This document shows, one piece after another, positions 54,316-63,590 of a stretch of DNA of 64,000 nucleotides (positions within the stretch are counted from its first letter, which is position 1; each line of letters opens with the position of its first letter). Source of the DNA: Carposina sasakii (lineage: Eukaryota; Arthropoda; Insecta; Lepidoptera; Carposinidae). Location: positions 6,324,001-6,388,000 of the forward strand of contig CP053170.1 in NCBI GenBank assembly GCA_014607495.2. Direction: 5' to 3'. The notes beneath the pieces are model-generated. The model saw only the letters and a program-made list of their open reading frames with translations, ran no database searches and was not told where the DNA came from. Both the position numbers and the translations under genes were made by a program.

Positions 54316-54858
54316 GGGGGCAATTCTTGAAAATTTTTGAGCCGAAACGCAACTACTAACGAACTGTTAACGAAACGCGGTGCGAAGCAATATATACTTT
54401 ATCGCTTGGGTAATAAGGTATATTTTGCACGCATTGGTCGCGAGTATAAAAACAAATATCTGTCTCGTACTGAAATATGTCTAACTAGTGGCCGGCCGCG
54501 ACTTCGTCCGCGTGGACTGCAGAAAAACCAAATTGTTGAAATTATCCGGGATAAAAATATTTTGCCGGGATCAAAATTAGCCTATGTGTTAATCCAGCAT
54601 ACCAAATTTTTATTAAAATCGCTCCAGCCGTTTTTATGTGAAAGAGTAACAAACATCCATCTATCCATAGTCACAAACTTTCGCGTTTACTAGTAAGATT
54701 ACGTCACAATAAAGTAATTATTGCTTTATTCTGAGCGTCTACAATGGTTCCGTTTCGGCTTTGTTCCAACTCGAGAATTTTCGAGAATTGGTCCTCGTGC
54801 GGCTATAACGGTTCCGTTTCGGCTTCATTCCAACTCGAGACTTTTCAAAAATTGGCCC
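54316..54858 (+). mobile_element. Foldback element N, copy 2, with nested Helitron
   Basis: Starts GGGGCAATTCTTGAAAA and ends TTTTCAAAAATTGGCCCC, with CAG on each side (a possible 3-bp duplication). GCCGAAACGCAACTACTAAC, AACGAAACGCGGTGCGAAGC, and CGGTTCCGTTTCGGCTTCAT are shared with the other copies. The last 70 bases are present twice, as in copy 1. The Helitron 54485-54698 interrupts it. A frame across 54337-54693 is a chance reading over both elements. Confidence 0.75.
54485..54698 (-). mobile_element. Helitron-like element, subfamily 1, with provable insertion site
   Basis: CTAG at 54485 after A, hairpin GGCCGGCCGCGACTTCGTCC region, body ATTATCCGGGATAAAAATAT, and TCTTACTAGTAAACGCG at the other end before T. 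The flanks read GTCTAA and TTACGTCA. The two other copies of the host element read GTCTAATTACGTCA (and its reverse) without interruption, so insertion fell exactly between A and T with no duplication. Confidence 0.85.
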
Positions 54859-55374
54859 CCAGAGTATGATGAAGAAAAGTGTGTGACTTTTAGGCTCTAA
54901 TATATTCTACGGTATAAATACGGCATCAAGATTTAGTCCTTTCTGTGAAGAAGTCGCCTTTTCACTATGGGATGTAATGAAATATCATCTTAAATCTTGA
55001 GATGAAATATATCACTTGTTACATTTTGTACGAGAGCATTTACACTATGGTATAATTATATTACATCCCAAACTTTAAACATGATGTTGATAAACTGAAT
55101 TATAATACCTATTTACCTTAATTTTGATATTCAAATGCTTAAGCAATCTTTCCAAGCAAAACTGTCACCGATAACTGGTTTATTTACGATAAAATAACTA
55201 ACAAAAAAAGGTCGTCAAAGTAAATTTTCCAAGCTATAAAATTGGTAGGTACTCATAATATCAGACTATGACCTCACACAAAATTATTTTATACGGCGAA
55301 TAAGCAAAACTGCCGTTTGGTTTTGAGCTTCGCGTTTTAATTCGTCCCCAGGTCTTCTCTACTTTCTTCGCCTC
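54859..55374. other. No supported feature
   Basis: Unique-looking AT-rich DNA inside the presumed intron after the coding exon. Confidence 0.4.
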
Positions 55375-55712
55375 TTTATCGTAAGAGTCGACTAAATAAT
55401 TTGCGGGCATTCTCTCAGGCTATGAGCTTGTGTGTGTGTGTGTATGGTGATGGTGTGGGGGTGGCGAAAAGGGAAGCGCCTCCGGCCTCACCGGGCCACT
55501 AGTCGTTGTTTGACCCATGTACTCGTATATATTCCAATCATTGTGAGAAACTTCGATTACACGTCCTAGGATTTTGCATACGATAGATGGCTCCGCTACA
55601 TGAGCAACTTGTCATTGATCTTTGACATCTGACCTCACTATGCCAAACGTAGCTGTGGGATCCCTTATGATCCTAAAGTTCTGGCTACCCCATTTCGGGG
55701 ACACAGCCTAGT
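55375..55712 (-). repeat. Dispersed repeat B, split by a 172-bp insertion
   Basis: TATCGTAAGAGTCGACTAAA, GCGGGCATTCTCTCAGGC, then the insertion 55428-55599, then GCAACTTGTCATTGATCTTT, CACTATGCCAAACGTAGCTG and CTGGCTACCCCATTTCGGGG. This is one of the best 5' halves of the family. Confidence 0.75.
55422..55605. mobile_element. Insertion with ATGAGC direct repeats and a (GT)n end
   Basis: ATGAGC at 55422-55427 and 55600-55605 bound 172 bases that start with a (GT)n run and include GAAGCGCCTCCGGCCTCACC and GTTTGACCCATGTACTCGTA. Repeat B elsewhere has only one ATGAGC here. Class unknown. Confidence 0.6.
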
Positions 55713-55719
55713 GTAGGTA

Positions 55720-55843
55720 CTGAGGGGTAAGCACGAACCTCTCGATAGCCCGTAACGCTAGCGTCAAACTGTCAATTCCCATAGATTTTGCTAGAGAGTC
55801 GCTAGCGTTTCGCCGCGTAAAAAAGTTCGTGCTTACCCCACTG
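55720..55843 (+). mobile_element. PIF/Harbinger-like MITE with CTG target duplication, copy 2
   Basis: The element 55723-55840 (118 bp) has AGGGGTAAGCACGAACC and GTTCGTGCTTACCCC ends, and CTG on both sides. The interior is the reverse of 16431-16547 (TCGATAGCCCGTAACGCTAG; CGCTAGCGTTTCGCCGCGTA). Confidence 0.75.
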
Positions 55844-56079
55844 GTATATGCATGTATATTAGCGAACGGCACTAGGAATGAATCAGATAGGTATGAAGTC
55901 TTAAACCGGAACCTTCTCTTTAATTTGCACATCTTCGCATGTGAACTCACGTTCACTCTCTAAGGCATTTACTTACGAAGCGAGGCACATGCCTTATGTA
56001 ATGAATACAAAGGCCGATGTATAAACTGTATAAAATATAATGTATCGTTCTGTACTTTGTAGCTTGTCCTATGTTCATT

Positions 56080-56112
56080 ATTATTTATTATTATTATTAT
56101 CATTATTATTTA
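56080..56112. repeat. (ATT)n microsatellite
   Basis: About ten ATT units with one ATC interruption. Confidence 0.8.
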
Positions 56113-56326
56113 GCACAGGCATCTCACATAGCAATCCCCGCAAAAACTTTATTACCAACAGGGTAGTGAACCCTTGGAACAAACTACCAGAAGAAGTGGT
56201 TTTGGCATCAAGTGTCAATAATTTCAAAAACAAACTTGACAAACACATTAAAGAACATAGAAAAACCTAAGAAGAGAACATTCAGATACAGGCAAAATCA
56301 GTTGCCTCAACTGCCTGCCTGTTTAC

Positions 56327-56367
<41 letters not shown>

Positions 56368-56370
56368 TGT
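56113..56370 (+). pseudogene. LINE C-terminal fragment with 3' UTR and (AAT)n tail
   Basis: The frame reads GISHSNPRKNFITNRVVNPW, NKLPEEVVLASSVNNFKNKL and DKHIKEHRKT, then a stop at 56268-56270. NRVVN.WN.LPEEVV.A.SVN.FKN.LDK is the usual end of reverse-transcriptase proteins of CR1/jockey-like LINEs. A 60-base 3' UTR (CAGTTGCCTCAACTGCCTGC) and an (AAT)n tail at 56329-56368 follow. Almost the whole element is missing at the 5' side. Confidence 0.85.
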
Positions 56371-56534
56371 CGCTTCTTCTAGGATAGATAAATATGAAGC
56401 GTTAAAAATCTAACTTCGTTTTCTGTGTAGAATATTTGTTATTAACAGCCTCATGTAGACATAATTAGTTTATTTTTTCACACTTATCGGAAAAATATTA
56501 TTTCTGCGCCTAATAGACATTTTTTTGGTCCTGG

Positions 56535-56632
56535 TGACCTGTAAACTAAGCAGGTAGTTTCGTATTGCAAGCGCAATACTCGATAACCTGTGACGTGCAA
56601 TAAATGAATCTAATCTAATCTAATCTGATATG
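56535..56632 (+). mobile_element. Second LINE 3' end with (TAATC)n tail
   Basis: CTGGTGACCTGTAAACTAAG, CGTATTGCAAGCGCAATACT and ACGTGCAATAAATGAATCTA end in four AATCT units. Short 5-base tails of this kind are typical of CR1-group LINEs. Confidence 0.6.
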
Positions 56633-56683
56633 AAATTTTAAATCTAAAATAAAAGATTGATTCAAGTATTTTTTTAGTATCTA

Positions 56684-57022
56684 CTAGCGGACGCTCGCGA
56701 CTCCGTCCGCGTGGACTACAGAAAAAACAAAATGTCGAAATTATCCGGGATAAAAACATTTTCCCGGGATAAAAAGTTGCCTGTATATTAAGTGGGACCT
56801 GTCACAATATATTCCTGATAACTGCATCGAAATCGGTTCAGCCGTTTCTGAGATTAGCGTGCACAAACGCACAGATAAACAGACAAACCGACAAACAGAC
56901 AAAAATTCCAAAAATCATCGTTTTGGGTTCTATTGCGTTGATAAAGGTCTCCTATAATATTGTATCTCATATATCTTCCATGTACAGACAGCGATCCGTT
57001 ATATTTTTATTATATGTATAGA
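56684..57022 (-). mobile_element. Helitron-like element, subfamily 2, complete
   Basis: CTAG at 56684 after A, GGACTACAGAAAAAACAAAA, AATCGGTTCAGCCGTTTCTG, GGTTCTATTGCGTTGATAAA, and TCTATACATATAATAAAAAT (minus) at 57022 before T. 339 bp, essentially the same length as 4207-4544 (338 bp). Confidence 0.8.
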
Positions 57023-57197
57023 TTTATGCTATGTAGGTATGTTCTCACAATTCTATATATACCAGTACCATAATTAGATAGAGATATCCATGATATATCA
57101 ATTTATGATTTCGAAGAACTAAAAACCGCAAACCAAAATTCATGACATCATTACTTCTTACACCGAAATACTATAAATTAATTGTTTTTATATAACT

Positions 57198-57483
57198 GTC
57201 GCAGTAAGATAGAATAAGCCGTAATATAGTTATATCCCTAGGGATATAACTATATACCGTAACATAGTTATTCATTACTATCACATTAGGAATATAGTTA
57301 TCGTCTTAAACTTAAACATGTAACCTAACACCGAAGAAATCGGCGGCGGCGGTCGATTCGGATCCGCCGAAAAGTGAGTTAGTGAGATAGTAAGATAGTA
57401 ATGAATCGCTTTCGTATAACTATGTTACGGTATATAGTGATAGGGATATAACTATATTACGTCTTTATCTATCTTACTGCGAC
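57198..57483. mobile_element. Long foldback element with GC-rich core
   Basis: GTCGCAGTAAGATAGAATAA at the left is mirrored by TATCTATCTTACTGCGAC at the right. The arms continue through GTAATATAGTTATATCCCTA and TATACCGTAACATAGTTAT. The core (57338-57376) has GAAATCGGCGGCGGCGGTCG and ATTCGGATCCGCCG, a small GC-rich hairpin in an AT-rich element. 286 bp. Confidence 0.7.
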
Positions 57484-57679
57484 ATATCCATATCTTCATT
57501 GGACACTAAATTAATGTTGTTGCAGTGTAGGTACTCCCGACTGTGGGCATTGGCCTCTCCTTTCCTTCCTATTATTCATGGTCATTTTTATTGTAACCTA
57601 ATGTTACCTGTTCTTAATTAAAACCTTTTCCATGCTGAGTGATTTTTAACTAACTGCGCCAAAAGAAGAGTTATGTTTT

Positions 57680-57762
57680 AGTCTGAGTCTCTTACGACAT
57701 GCACGGAAGGAGAAATGGTGATGATGTGGTCTAGGGAAGCCCTGCATCAGCATAGGGGAGCA
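57680..57762 (+). repeat. Dispersed repeat B, 3' end
   Basis: AGTCTCTTACGACATGCACG, GAAGGAGAAATGG and GAAGCCCTGCATCAGCATAG. Confidence 0.65.
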
Positions 57763-58017
57763 ATTCTTGAATTTTTTTGTGCCGAAACGCAACCACTAAC
57801 GAACCGTTAACGAAACGCGGTGCGAAGCAATATATTCTTACTTGAGTAATAAGGTATTTTTAGCACGCATTAGTCGCTAGTATGACAAAATAAAATCAAA
57901 TATCTGTCTTGTGTCTAATTACGTCATCGTTAAGTAATTATTGCTTTGTTCTGAGCGTCTATAACGGTTCGGTTTCGACTTCGTGCCAACTCGAGACATT
58001 TCGAGAATTGGCCCCCA
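57763..58017 (+). mobile_element. Foldback element N, copy 3 (no Helitron, no end duplication)
   Basis: GGGGAGCAATTCTTGAATTT, GCCGAAACGCAACCACTAAC, the empty site GTGTCTAATTACGTCATC, and GAGACATTTCGAGAATTGGC with CCCC at the end. The simplest copy and the best guide to the family. Confidence 0.75.
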
Positions 58018-58024
58018 TACCAAT

Positions 58025-58625
58025 TAGAATTACATACATACATACATATAATCACGCCTTTATCCCTTACGGGGAAGGCAGAGCACTAAGGGCCGATCGA
58101 ACCACATGGTGCCACTTCTGACCAACTATGAGGGTATAGTTGAGATATACAAGTTCGGTTAGTAGTGACAGGTGGTCAGCCCATCGCCTACAAAACACCA
58201 AGACCCTCTTGTCCCTCTACTGGCTTGTACAGTATGCCCGGGAAGAGAAGCAGCTGTATTATTACACGTTATTTTTTCAATCCCAGACAGTGACGGATTT
58301 ACCAGCAGGCTGAGTAGGCTCGAGCCTAGGGCGGCAGATTTTGGGGGCGGCAAATTTGGGGAACGATTTTTTATTTTTTTTTTACCTCATAGAAATCAAA
58401 AATATTTTTCAATGACGGTTTTCTGATGTCTTACAGATAGAAGTCTGCAACAAATTTTGTCTCAAAAATATACCGAAAAATTATTTTACGTGCAATTTCA
58501 ACGAAATTGTTGCATTGTAAAAATAATGTATGATATGACAATTGTTGAGGCAAGGGCGGCAAAAACTATTCAGCCTATACCTTGAAAATTTGTAAATCCG
58601 CCACTGATCCCAGAGCAGCATAGAA
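58025..58625 (-). mobile_element. Repeat E, longest copy, split by a hAT MITE
   Basis: ACATACATACATATAATCAC, TACGGGGAAGGCAGAGCACT, GTGACAGGTGGTCAGCCCAT, CCCTCTACTGGCTTGTACAG, CCCGGGAAGAGAAGCAGCTG, then the MITE, then GCAGCATAGAAG. Unlike 53716-53990, the whole order is colinear. Confidence 0.75.
58280..58614. mobile_element. hAT-type MITE with perfect 8-bp target duplication
   Basis: The element 58288-58606 (319 bp) starts CAGTGACGGATTTACC and ends AAATCCGCCACTG. ATCCCAGA lies on both sides (58280-58287 and 58607-58614), exact over 8 bases. CAGTGGCGGATTTAC ends are common in animal hAT MITEs. GGGCGGCAGATTTTGGGGGC near the left end is typical of that group as I recall it. Non-coding. Confidence 0.85.
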
Positions 58626-58664
58626 GACACTTTAAAATTTAAAACTAGGTACAAATATACATAT

Positions 58665-58752
58665 ACATATACACGGCTGTGTTCCCAAAATGGAGTAGTC
58701 AGAACTGCAGGATCGTAAAGGAGATCTAACATCCATGTTTAGCACAATTATT
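58665..58752 (+). repeat. Dispersed repeat B, 5' part
   Basis: TACACGGCTGTGTTCCCAAA, ATGGAGTAGTCAGAACTGCA, GGATCGTAAAGGAGATC and CATGTTTAGCACAA. Confidence 0.7.
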
Positions 58753-59190
58753 TATGAATATATTTATGTTAAGGTTTAATTAAAAACAAGTTTGCCAAAA
58801 TGTGTCCTTCAAATCAAGTGGTAGGTACGATCATCAATCGACACGTGACCAATGATCAATTTCGTCATGTCCATTATCATTATTAAGTCATATTGGGCCA
58901 TTATTAAGCTAACCTATACTTTGTGCAACTGGTGCCCTTTCAAAAGAAATCTTGGTTACCTTAATGCCACCAAAATGTTAATGATTGTTCAACATAATAA
59001 TTTTAAAATTTTACTGTTTTGTAATTACGTTAAAGGCATGTTTTTTTATCAATAGTTAAGTTTACTTATTAGTGAAACTTAGGTATTACTTAATATATAG
59101 TCAAAAACGTCACTAAATCTCTAGTATTTAGCGAAAAGTATGTTATACAAACAATTTTTTATATATAGGTTGAAGATGGCACAGGTGTCT
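58753..59190. other. No supported feature
   Basis: AT-rich; the open stretch 58852-59055 has no recognisable product. Confidence 0.4.
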
Positions 59191-59464
59191 GTGTCATCCT
59201 TAGATGAATTATAACTAGATTCAGTGACAGCGTTTAAAAAAATGACACGGCAATTAGCTGCTCAATTGCATGGCTGGGCATCTATTGTCATAAATTGATA
59301 CAAGCAAAGTCGAGTCTTATGGTAACTACGAGTACATAAGATTCAAGTTTAAAAATCGAATCTAATGCAGCTATTACGATTATATAGATTTACTGGTGCC
59401 ACTTTTTATAAAGATTTCATTAAGAAACCCCGCGTCTACCTATAAACACGACACTGGTGTCATC
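59191..59464 (-). mobile_element. Element K, copy 2, with 8-bp target duplication
   Basis: The element 59199-59456 lies between GTGTCATC (59191-59198) and GTGTCATC (59457-59464). Sequence such as TAAACTTGAATCTTATGTAC (minus) and TATAGGTAGACGCGGGGTTT matches 46922-47171 over its whole length. Confidence 0.75.
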
Positions 59465-60016
59465 TCACCTACAATGATATAAACTAACTATATGCTAAAA
59501 ACAAAAAAAAATATCCCGCCTACCAATAATAACAAACTCCCACACCTAAAATAGGCAAAATAAACGACCTTAACAATAATAACTGGACTGGGCCAAGGTG
59601 GGACAAGTGTACTTCCGACGTTGAAACCACCTGTTAGGATGCATCTAATTGACGAGGTAAAAACGAAGTTCCATTGGAACGTACTAAATAGAAATCTTTA
59701 GTCTCTGCCCACTTCTATGGGACATATGCACGTTAGATTTGTATGTATGTATGTAAATCCCCTAAGGCTTTACGACAAATAATCATGACAATATTAGCAG
59801 TGACCAAGGATCAGCAAACAGGTTGCACGACGGAAGTGACTCCAACTGGTCCTGCCTTGGCCTAGAACAGTGCGGATTTTGGACACCGAGAAGGTCTGCT
59901 TTCTTTCAAAATCTAGAGTAGGTGTACATCCGTTTGTTACGGTGTTTTTAGAAAACTGCGTATAAATTAGACATTGTTTAAAAATGACATTTGACAGCAA
60001 AAACCATGAAAAAATC
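59465..60016. other. No supported gene
   Basis: Unique apart from AAAATGACATTTGACAGC at 59982, which resembles the subfamily 3 Helitron body at 47347. Confidence 0.4.
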
Positions 60017-60296
60017 CGCGTGGTGCCGGCATGGCCGCGTGGTGCCGGCAGAGTAGAATTCGTACCACCCCATGTCTGCCCGTGGGTATCGTAGGAGGCG
60101 ATTAAGGGTTTCCGGGAGGTGGGCAGCAGCGCCTCCCGTATTGACAACATAGTCCAAAATACAAACTGCGGTCACCAACCCGCCTGCCCAGCGTGGTGAC
60201 TATGGGCAAATACCCCCCATGGCAGTCTTGTGGCGTGCCCTGGGGGAGGCCTACGTCCAGCAGTGGACTGCAATAGTCTGATGATGATGATGATGA
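60017..60296 (+). mobile_element. RTE-tail SINE (type D), full-length reference copy
   Basis: The head GCGTGGTGCCGGCA is present twice (60019 and 60037). The middle holds CCCCATGTCTGCCCGTGGGT, TTTCCGGGAGGTGGGCAGC and TATTGACAACATAGTCC. The tail GTGGCGTGCCCTGGGGGAGG, then CCTACGTCCAGCAGTGGACT, codes WRALGEAYVQQWTAI, the same C-terminal peptide as the RTE ORF at 8880-9087. The stop codon TGA is the first unit of the (TGA)n tail. So this short element uses the 3' end of an RTE LINE, most likely so that the LINE's enzyme recognises it. It is about 280 bp long and has no RNA polymerase III boxes that I can see. Confidence 0.85.
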
Positions 60297-60359
60297 GGTA
60301 ATATAGATATAAAGATAAACCTAATATAAAGATAGTATGGAAATATGAAATAGAAGCTC

Positions 60360-60457
60360 ATATGATTTCGAGTTTCAAATATTGTGGATTTTTTCTATAT
60401 AGTGAGCTTTTTTCATGCCATTTTGCTTAACATACCCCGTTTCTTACATCCTGTAGA
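60360..60457. repeat. Half of the 37379-type foldback MITE
   Basis: ATGATTTCGAGTTTCAAATA, CATTTTGCTTAACATACCCC and TTACATCCTGTA match the right half of 37379-37641. Confidence 0.6.
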
Positions 60458-60854
60458 TGATACGTTATTGACATTAACACATACATATTACCATAGCAAC
60501 GAGGCAATATCCGATGTTATGCAACAACTGGTATACATTCAGGTCATGATGACAGCCTACAATATTGGGGAAAAACGGATTTGCTATTTTGTGTATAAAT
60601 TGGCCTTGCCCGCACTATACTCAATTTATTTTCGGAATTAAAAGTATTCGAATATCTTTTATACGAGCATAGCTTATTTATGTTGTTCATGATTAGTAAT
60701 GGGCATCGGAAACCTCCGAAAACTATCGTATAACGCTACAAAGATAATTTTCAAAACGCAAAATACCAACTAATAATATATCAATGTGATTTCTAAGCAA
60801 AGCATGTTAGCAAGCAAACTTGAAGTAATTTACCTTGTTTACCTGTATATACAT

Positions 60855-60925
60855 GTGTGACGCGTGGCTTCACTAGAATACATCAGCTGCATATACGTCC
60901 GTCCGTGCGTGTTGTAAAAGTTGGC
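60855..60925 (-). repeat. Dispersed repeat B, 3' end
   Basis: GTGGCTTCACTAGAATACAT and CAGCTGCATATACGTCCGTC, then CGTGCGTGTTGTAAAAG. Confidence 0.6.
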
Positions 60926-61062
60926 TAACGGCAAATTTTAATACGAGAGATCAAAGAAAATCTCGGAGTATTTTATTCCAAATTTTAAATTTTGTATGAA
61001 AAATATTAAAGATTAAATCTGAGATATGAAAAAAAATCTCTCAAGATCAGTTATAGAAATTC

Positions 61063-61206
61063 ATCGTCATCATCATCATCAGCCTATTGCAGTCTACTGC
61101 TGGACGTAGGTCTCCGCCAGGGCACGCCACAAGACTGCCATGGGGGTATTTGCCCATGGTCACCACGCTGGGCAGGCGGGTTGGTGACCGCAGTTTGTAT
61201 TTTGGG
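61063..61206 (-). mobile_element. RTE-tail SINE (type D), 3' half
   Basis: (CAT)n tail, CAGCCTATTGCAGTCTACTG, GGACGTAGGTCTCCGCCAGG, CACCACGCTGGGCAGGCGGG and GTGACCGCAGTTTGTATTTT. Repeat M follows directly, as at 24419. Confidence 0.85.
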
Positions 61207-61281
61207 GGGATTAGGACAGGTGATACGCTCACGCCATCTATTTTTGAATGTTATTTTAACTTGTCAGAAAATCCCTCATTA
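61207..61281. repeat. Short dispersed repeat M, copy 2
   Basis: GGGATTAGGACAGGTGATAC, CTCACGCCATCTATTTTTGA and GTCAGAAAATCCCTCATT; see 24419-24505. Confidence 0.6.
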
Positions 61282-61291
61282 AATTTACAAA

Positions 61292-61683
61292 TATACAGGA
61301 TGTTTTTTCGTTGCCACCCTTTACGAAGGGTACGTACTCTATACATCAAATAAAGTAAGTTTATGTCAAAAAACGTGCTGGGAATGGATATAAATTTTTT
61401 TGAATTTATTTTTTAAATTACTTGATCGGGCGAAATTTATAGTGTCCAGTGTTTATGCTAGTTTTTTCATAGATAGATATTAATTATTTCTCGTGAAAAA
61501 ATCTTGCTACACGCGTCAACGTGCATTTATGCAGAAAAACGCAGTCTATTTACTCAACTTTGGACCCTAATATTTTGGAAACCAGACACTTCCCAGGTAT
61601 GCTTCCATGGAGGAAAATGATCGTGACGATGAGGAGATTCCGTAGTTTTCGGGAACGTTGACGACCAAAAATCAACCTGTATA
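61292..61683 (+). mobile_element. MITE F, complete, with TA target duplication
   Basis: The element 61294-61681 (388 bp) starts TACAGGATGTTTTTTCGTTG and ends CAACCTGTA. TA lies on each side. The interior has GAAGGGTACGTACTCTATAC, CTTGATCGGGCGAAATTTAT and CTTCCCAGGTATGCTTCCAT. Non-coding; TA use points to a Tc1/mariner-type mobiliser. Confidence 0.75.
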
Positions 61684-63521
61684 GTGGCACCTCATATACT
61701 ATTATTATGTCACAATCAAAGTACCAAACCTTATTATATCGCATCGAAACATTATAAAATTCAAATAATTTTCGGCGATATTAGAAATTATCCCAAAATT
61801 TACAGTAATCCTTTTACAAAACTCACCTAAGTAGTTTCCAAGCATACATTATTAGGATTTTAGTATAGCTAAGCTTGATACTGACTGTATACTTCAAGTA
61901 TCCAAAATTAGCCGTTCGATTGTATTACGTACTCGGCCAGGCTTTGATCAATCGATTTTGTATCGTATTACAATAATCAGAGGGATTAAAATATAGGCGT
62001 GTAGTATAAAACCGCTTATTAATTTAATGGACCCGTGAAATGGGTTAGTAACCCCTTTGGAGTTAGGTTAATATAATTGAAGAGGTAGGGAACAGAAGGG
62101 ACACTTTTGTCGCAAAATGGTGGGAATTATCTCCTTGTCCAATGTGTTTGATGAAATAAAAATAATGCAATCAAACGAATTATTTTGTTTTGATATATAA
62201 TAGCCTTTCTTAGATAAGTTACTAGTAAAATACAAACACATAGAAAATATAAAGACAAAATCATAATCTTTTAAAAAATTGAAGTAAGCTAAAAATGGGT
62301 TATTTATTGCTTTCAATAAGTATGAGGAGGTAAAAAGTGATATTTTTAGCCAAAATTAATTAGTTCTTTAATAAAAAAAACTTATACCTTTGAGCACCGC
62401 TGTAGGTATGTGAGTACAGTTTAAATTACGTCATTTATAAAATAAAACTGTTACTTGATACTTAATCTATGTAATCCGACTAATAGCTCCATTTCACGGT
62501 ATTAGTACCTAATGTATCTGTGACAGGGCATGTAAATCACATGATATTAATGTTGCTAGAGTACCATGTGACGCATCACCAGCGGTACCAGAATCGGTAA
62601 AAACCAAATGAGTATGAGCGATATTTTGGTAATATTTTACATAAAATATGATGCCATTTGTCACGTCCTCTATAATTAAAATTATCAACTCATTAATCCA
62701 TGTAACTTGTGGTGCAATTCTTAAATCATATCTTACAAAATGCGCAAGGCGCAAAATGAAACCTATATTTTAAATCTTCAGTTACATTCTGTACTCAAAT
62801 AATGTAGCAAAATTAAAAAGCTACGTGTATCAAACAAGGGAGTTTCTGTTAGAGATTCAACTTGAATCATTCAAGTTAACTGAATTACTAAACTCCCTTA
62901 TCGTTTCATAGCACTTACAGACTCTAAGTATAGCAAAATGTCTAGACTAACTAAGTTAAGTTTCATAGCGGAACATCCATTATACATTTTCTATCAAAAA
63001 ACGCACAAAATTTGAATAGAGCTTATTTAACTACGACACCAACAAAAAGTGTACAAATATCCATTAAAAATTACAAATAACACCTGTATCACCTGACTCA
63101 TAGATATGAGTGATGGATGATAGATTTGTCTGTAATCGAAAATACTAACATCACGTCAAAAACAGCCATTTAAACAATACGCTACACTCGGTGATTGACC
63201 TTATACCTTTCTAAAACCATTAAAATGATCTTTAATCAATCATTACTAGATTCTGTATTTTGACTAATGAAATTCAAATAGCATGTATGTAGGTTAGACA
63301 TTATGACATTGGGCATAATGCGACGATCAGTGTTTAGAGGTCATCGAACTTTTAGCGAAATGCATTGAAATTGTGAGTATTCTTTGGGTATTTTTTTTTG
63401 CTATATTATAGCTAGCATGTCAAGATATTTTTGTGAACATGTCTTTGTAAACATTTCTCTTCGATAACTAGCTGTATGTATTAGTAAAAAAATGTGTTCG
63501 GAGTTTTTTTTTTTTGTTTAA
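61684..63521. other. No supported feature in 1.8 kb
   Basis: AT-rich unique DNA. A hairpin (AAGGGAGTTT at 62836 and AAACTCCCTT at 62890, with AACTTGAA/TTCAAGTT between) is the only structure seen. Confidence 0.45.
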
Positions 63522-63590
63522 AGGGTTCCATTCCTAACTGGACTCTATTTTTTGCCTACGCTGTCCGTCTGTCACTAGGCTGTGTCACAT
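63522..63590 (-). repeat. End of the 590-bp dispersed repeat
   Basis: AAAGGGTTCCATTCCTAACT and CCTACGCTGTCCGTCTGTCA are the reverse of the right end of 27522-28112, drifted. Confidence 0.5.

Noticed and set aside
54337..54693. 118-codon open frame
   Set aside because: It crosses the border between foldback element N and the Helitron inside it, so it is a chance fusion of two transposons.
59794..60178. 118-codon open frame on the minus strand
   Set aside because: Its first part is the antisense of the type D SINE and the rest has no recognisable product.
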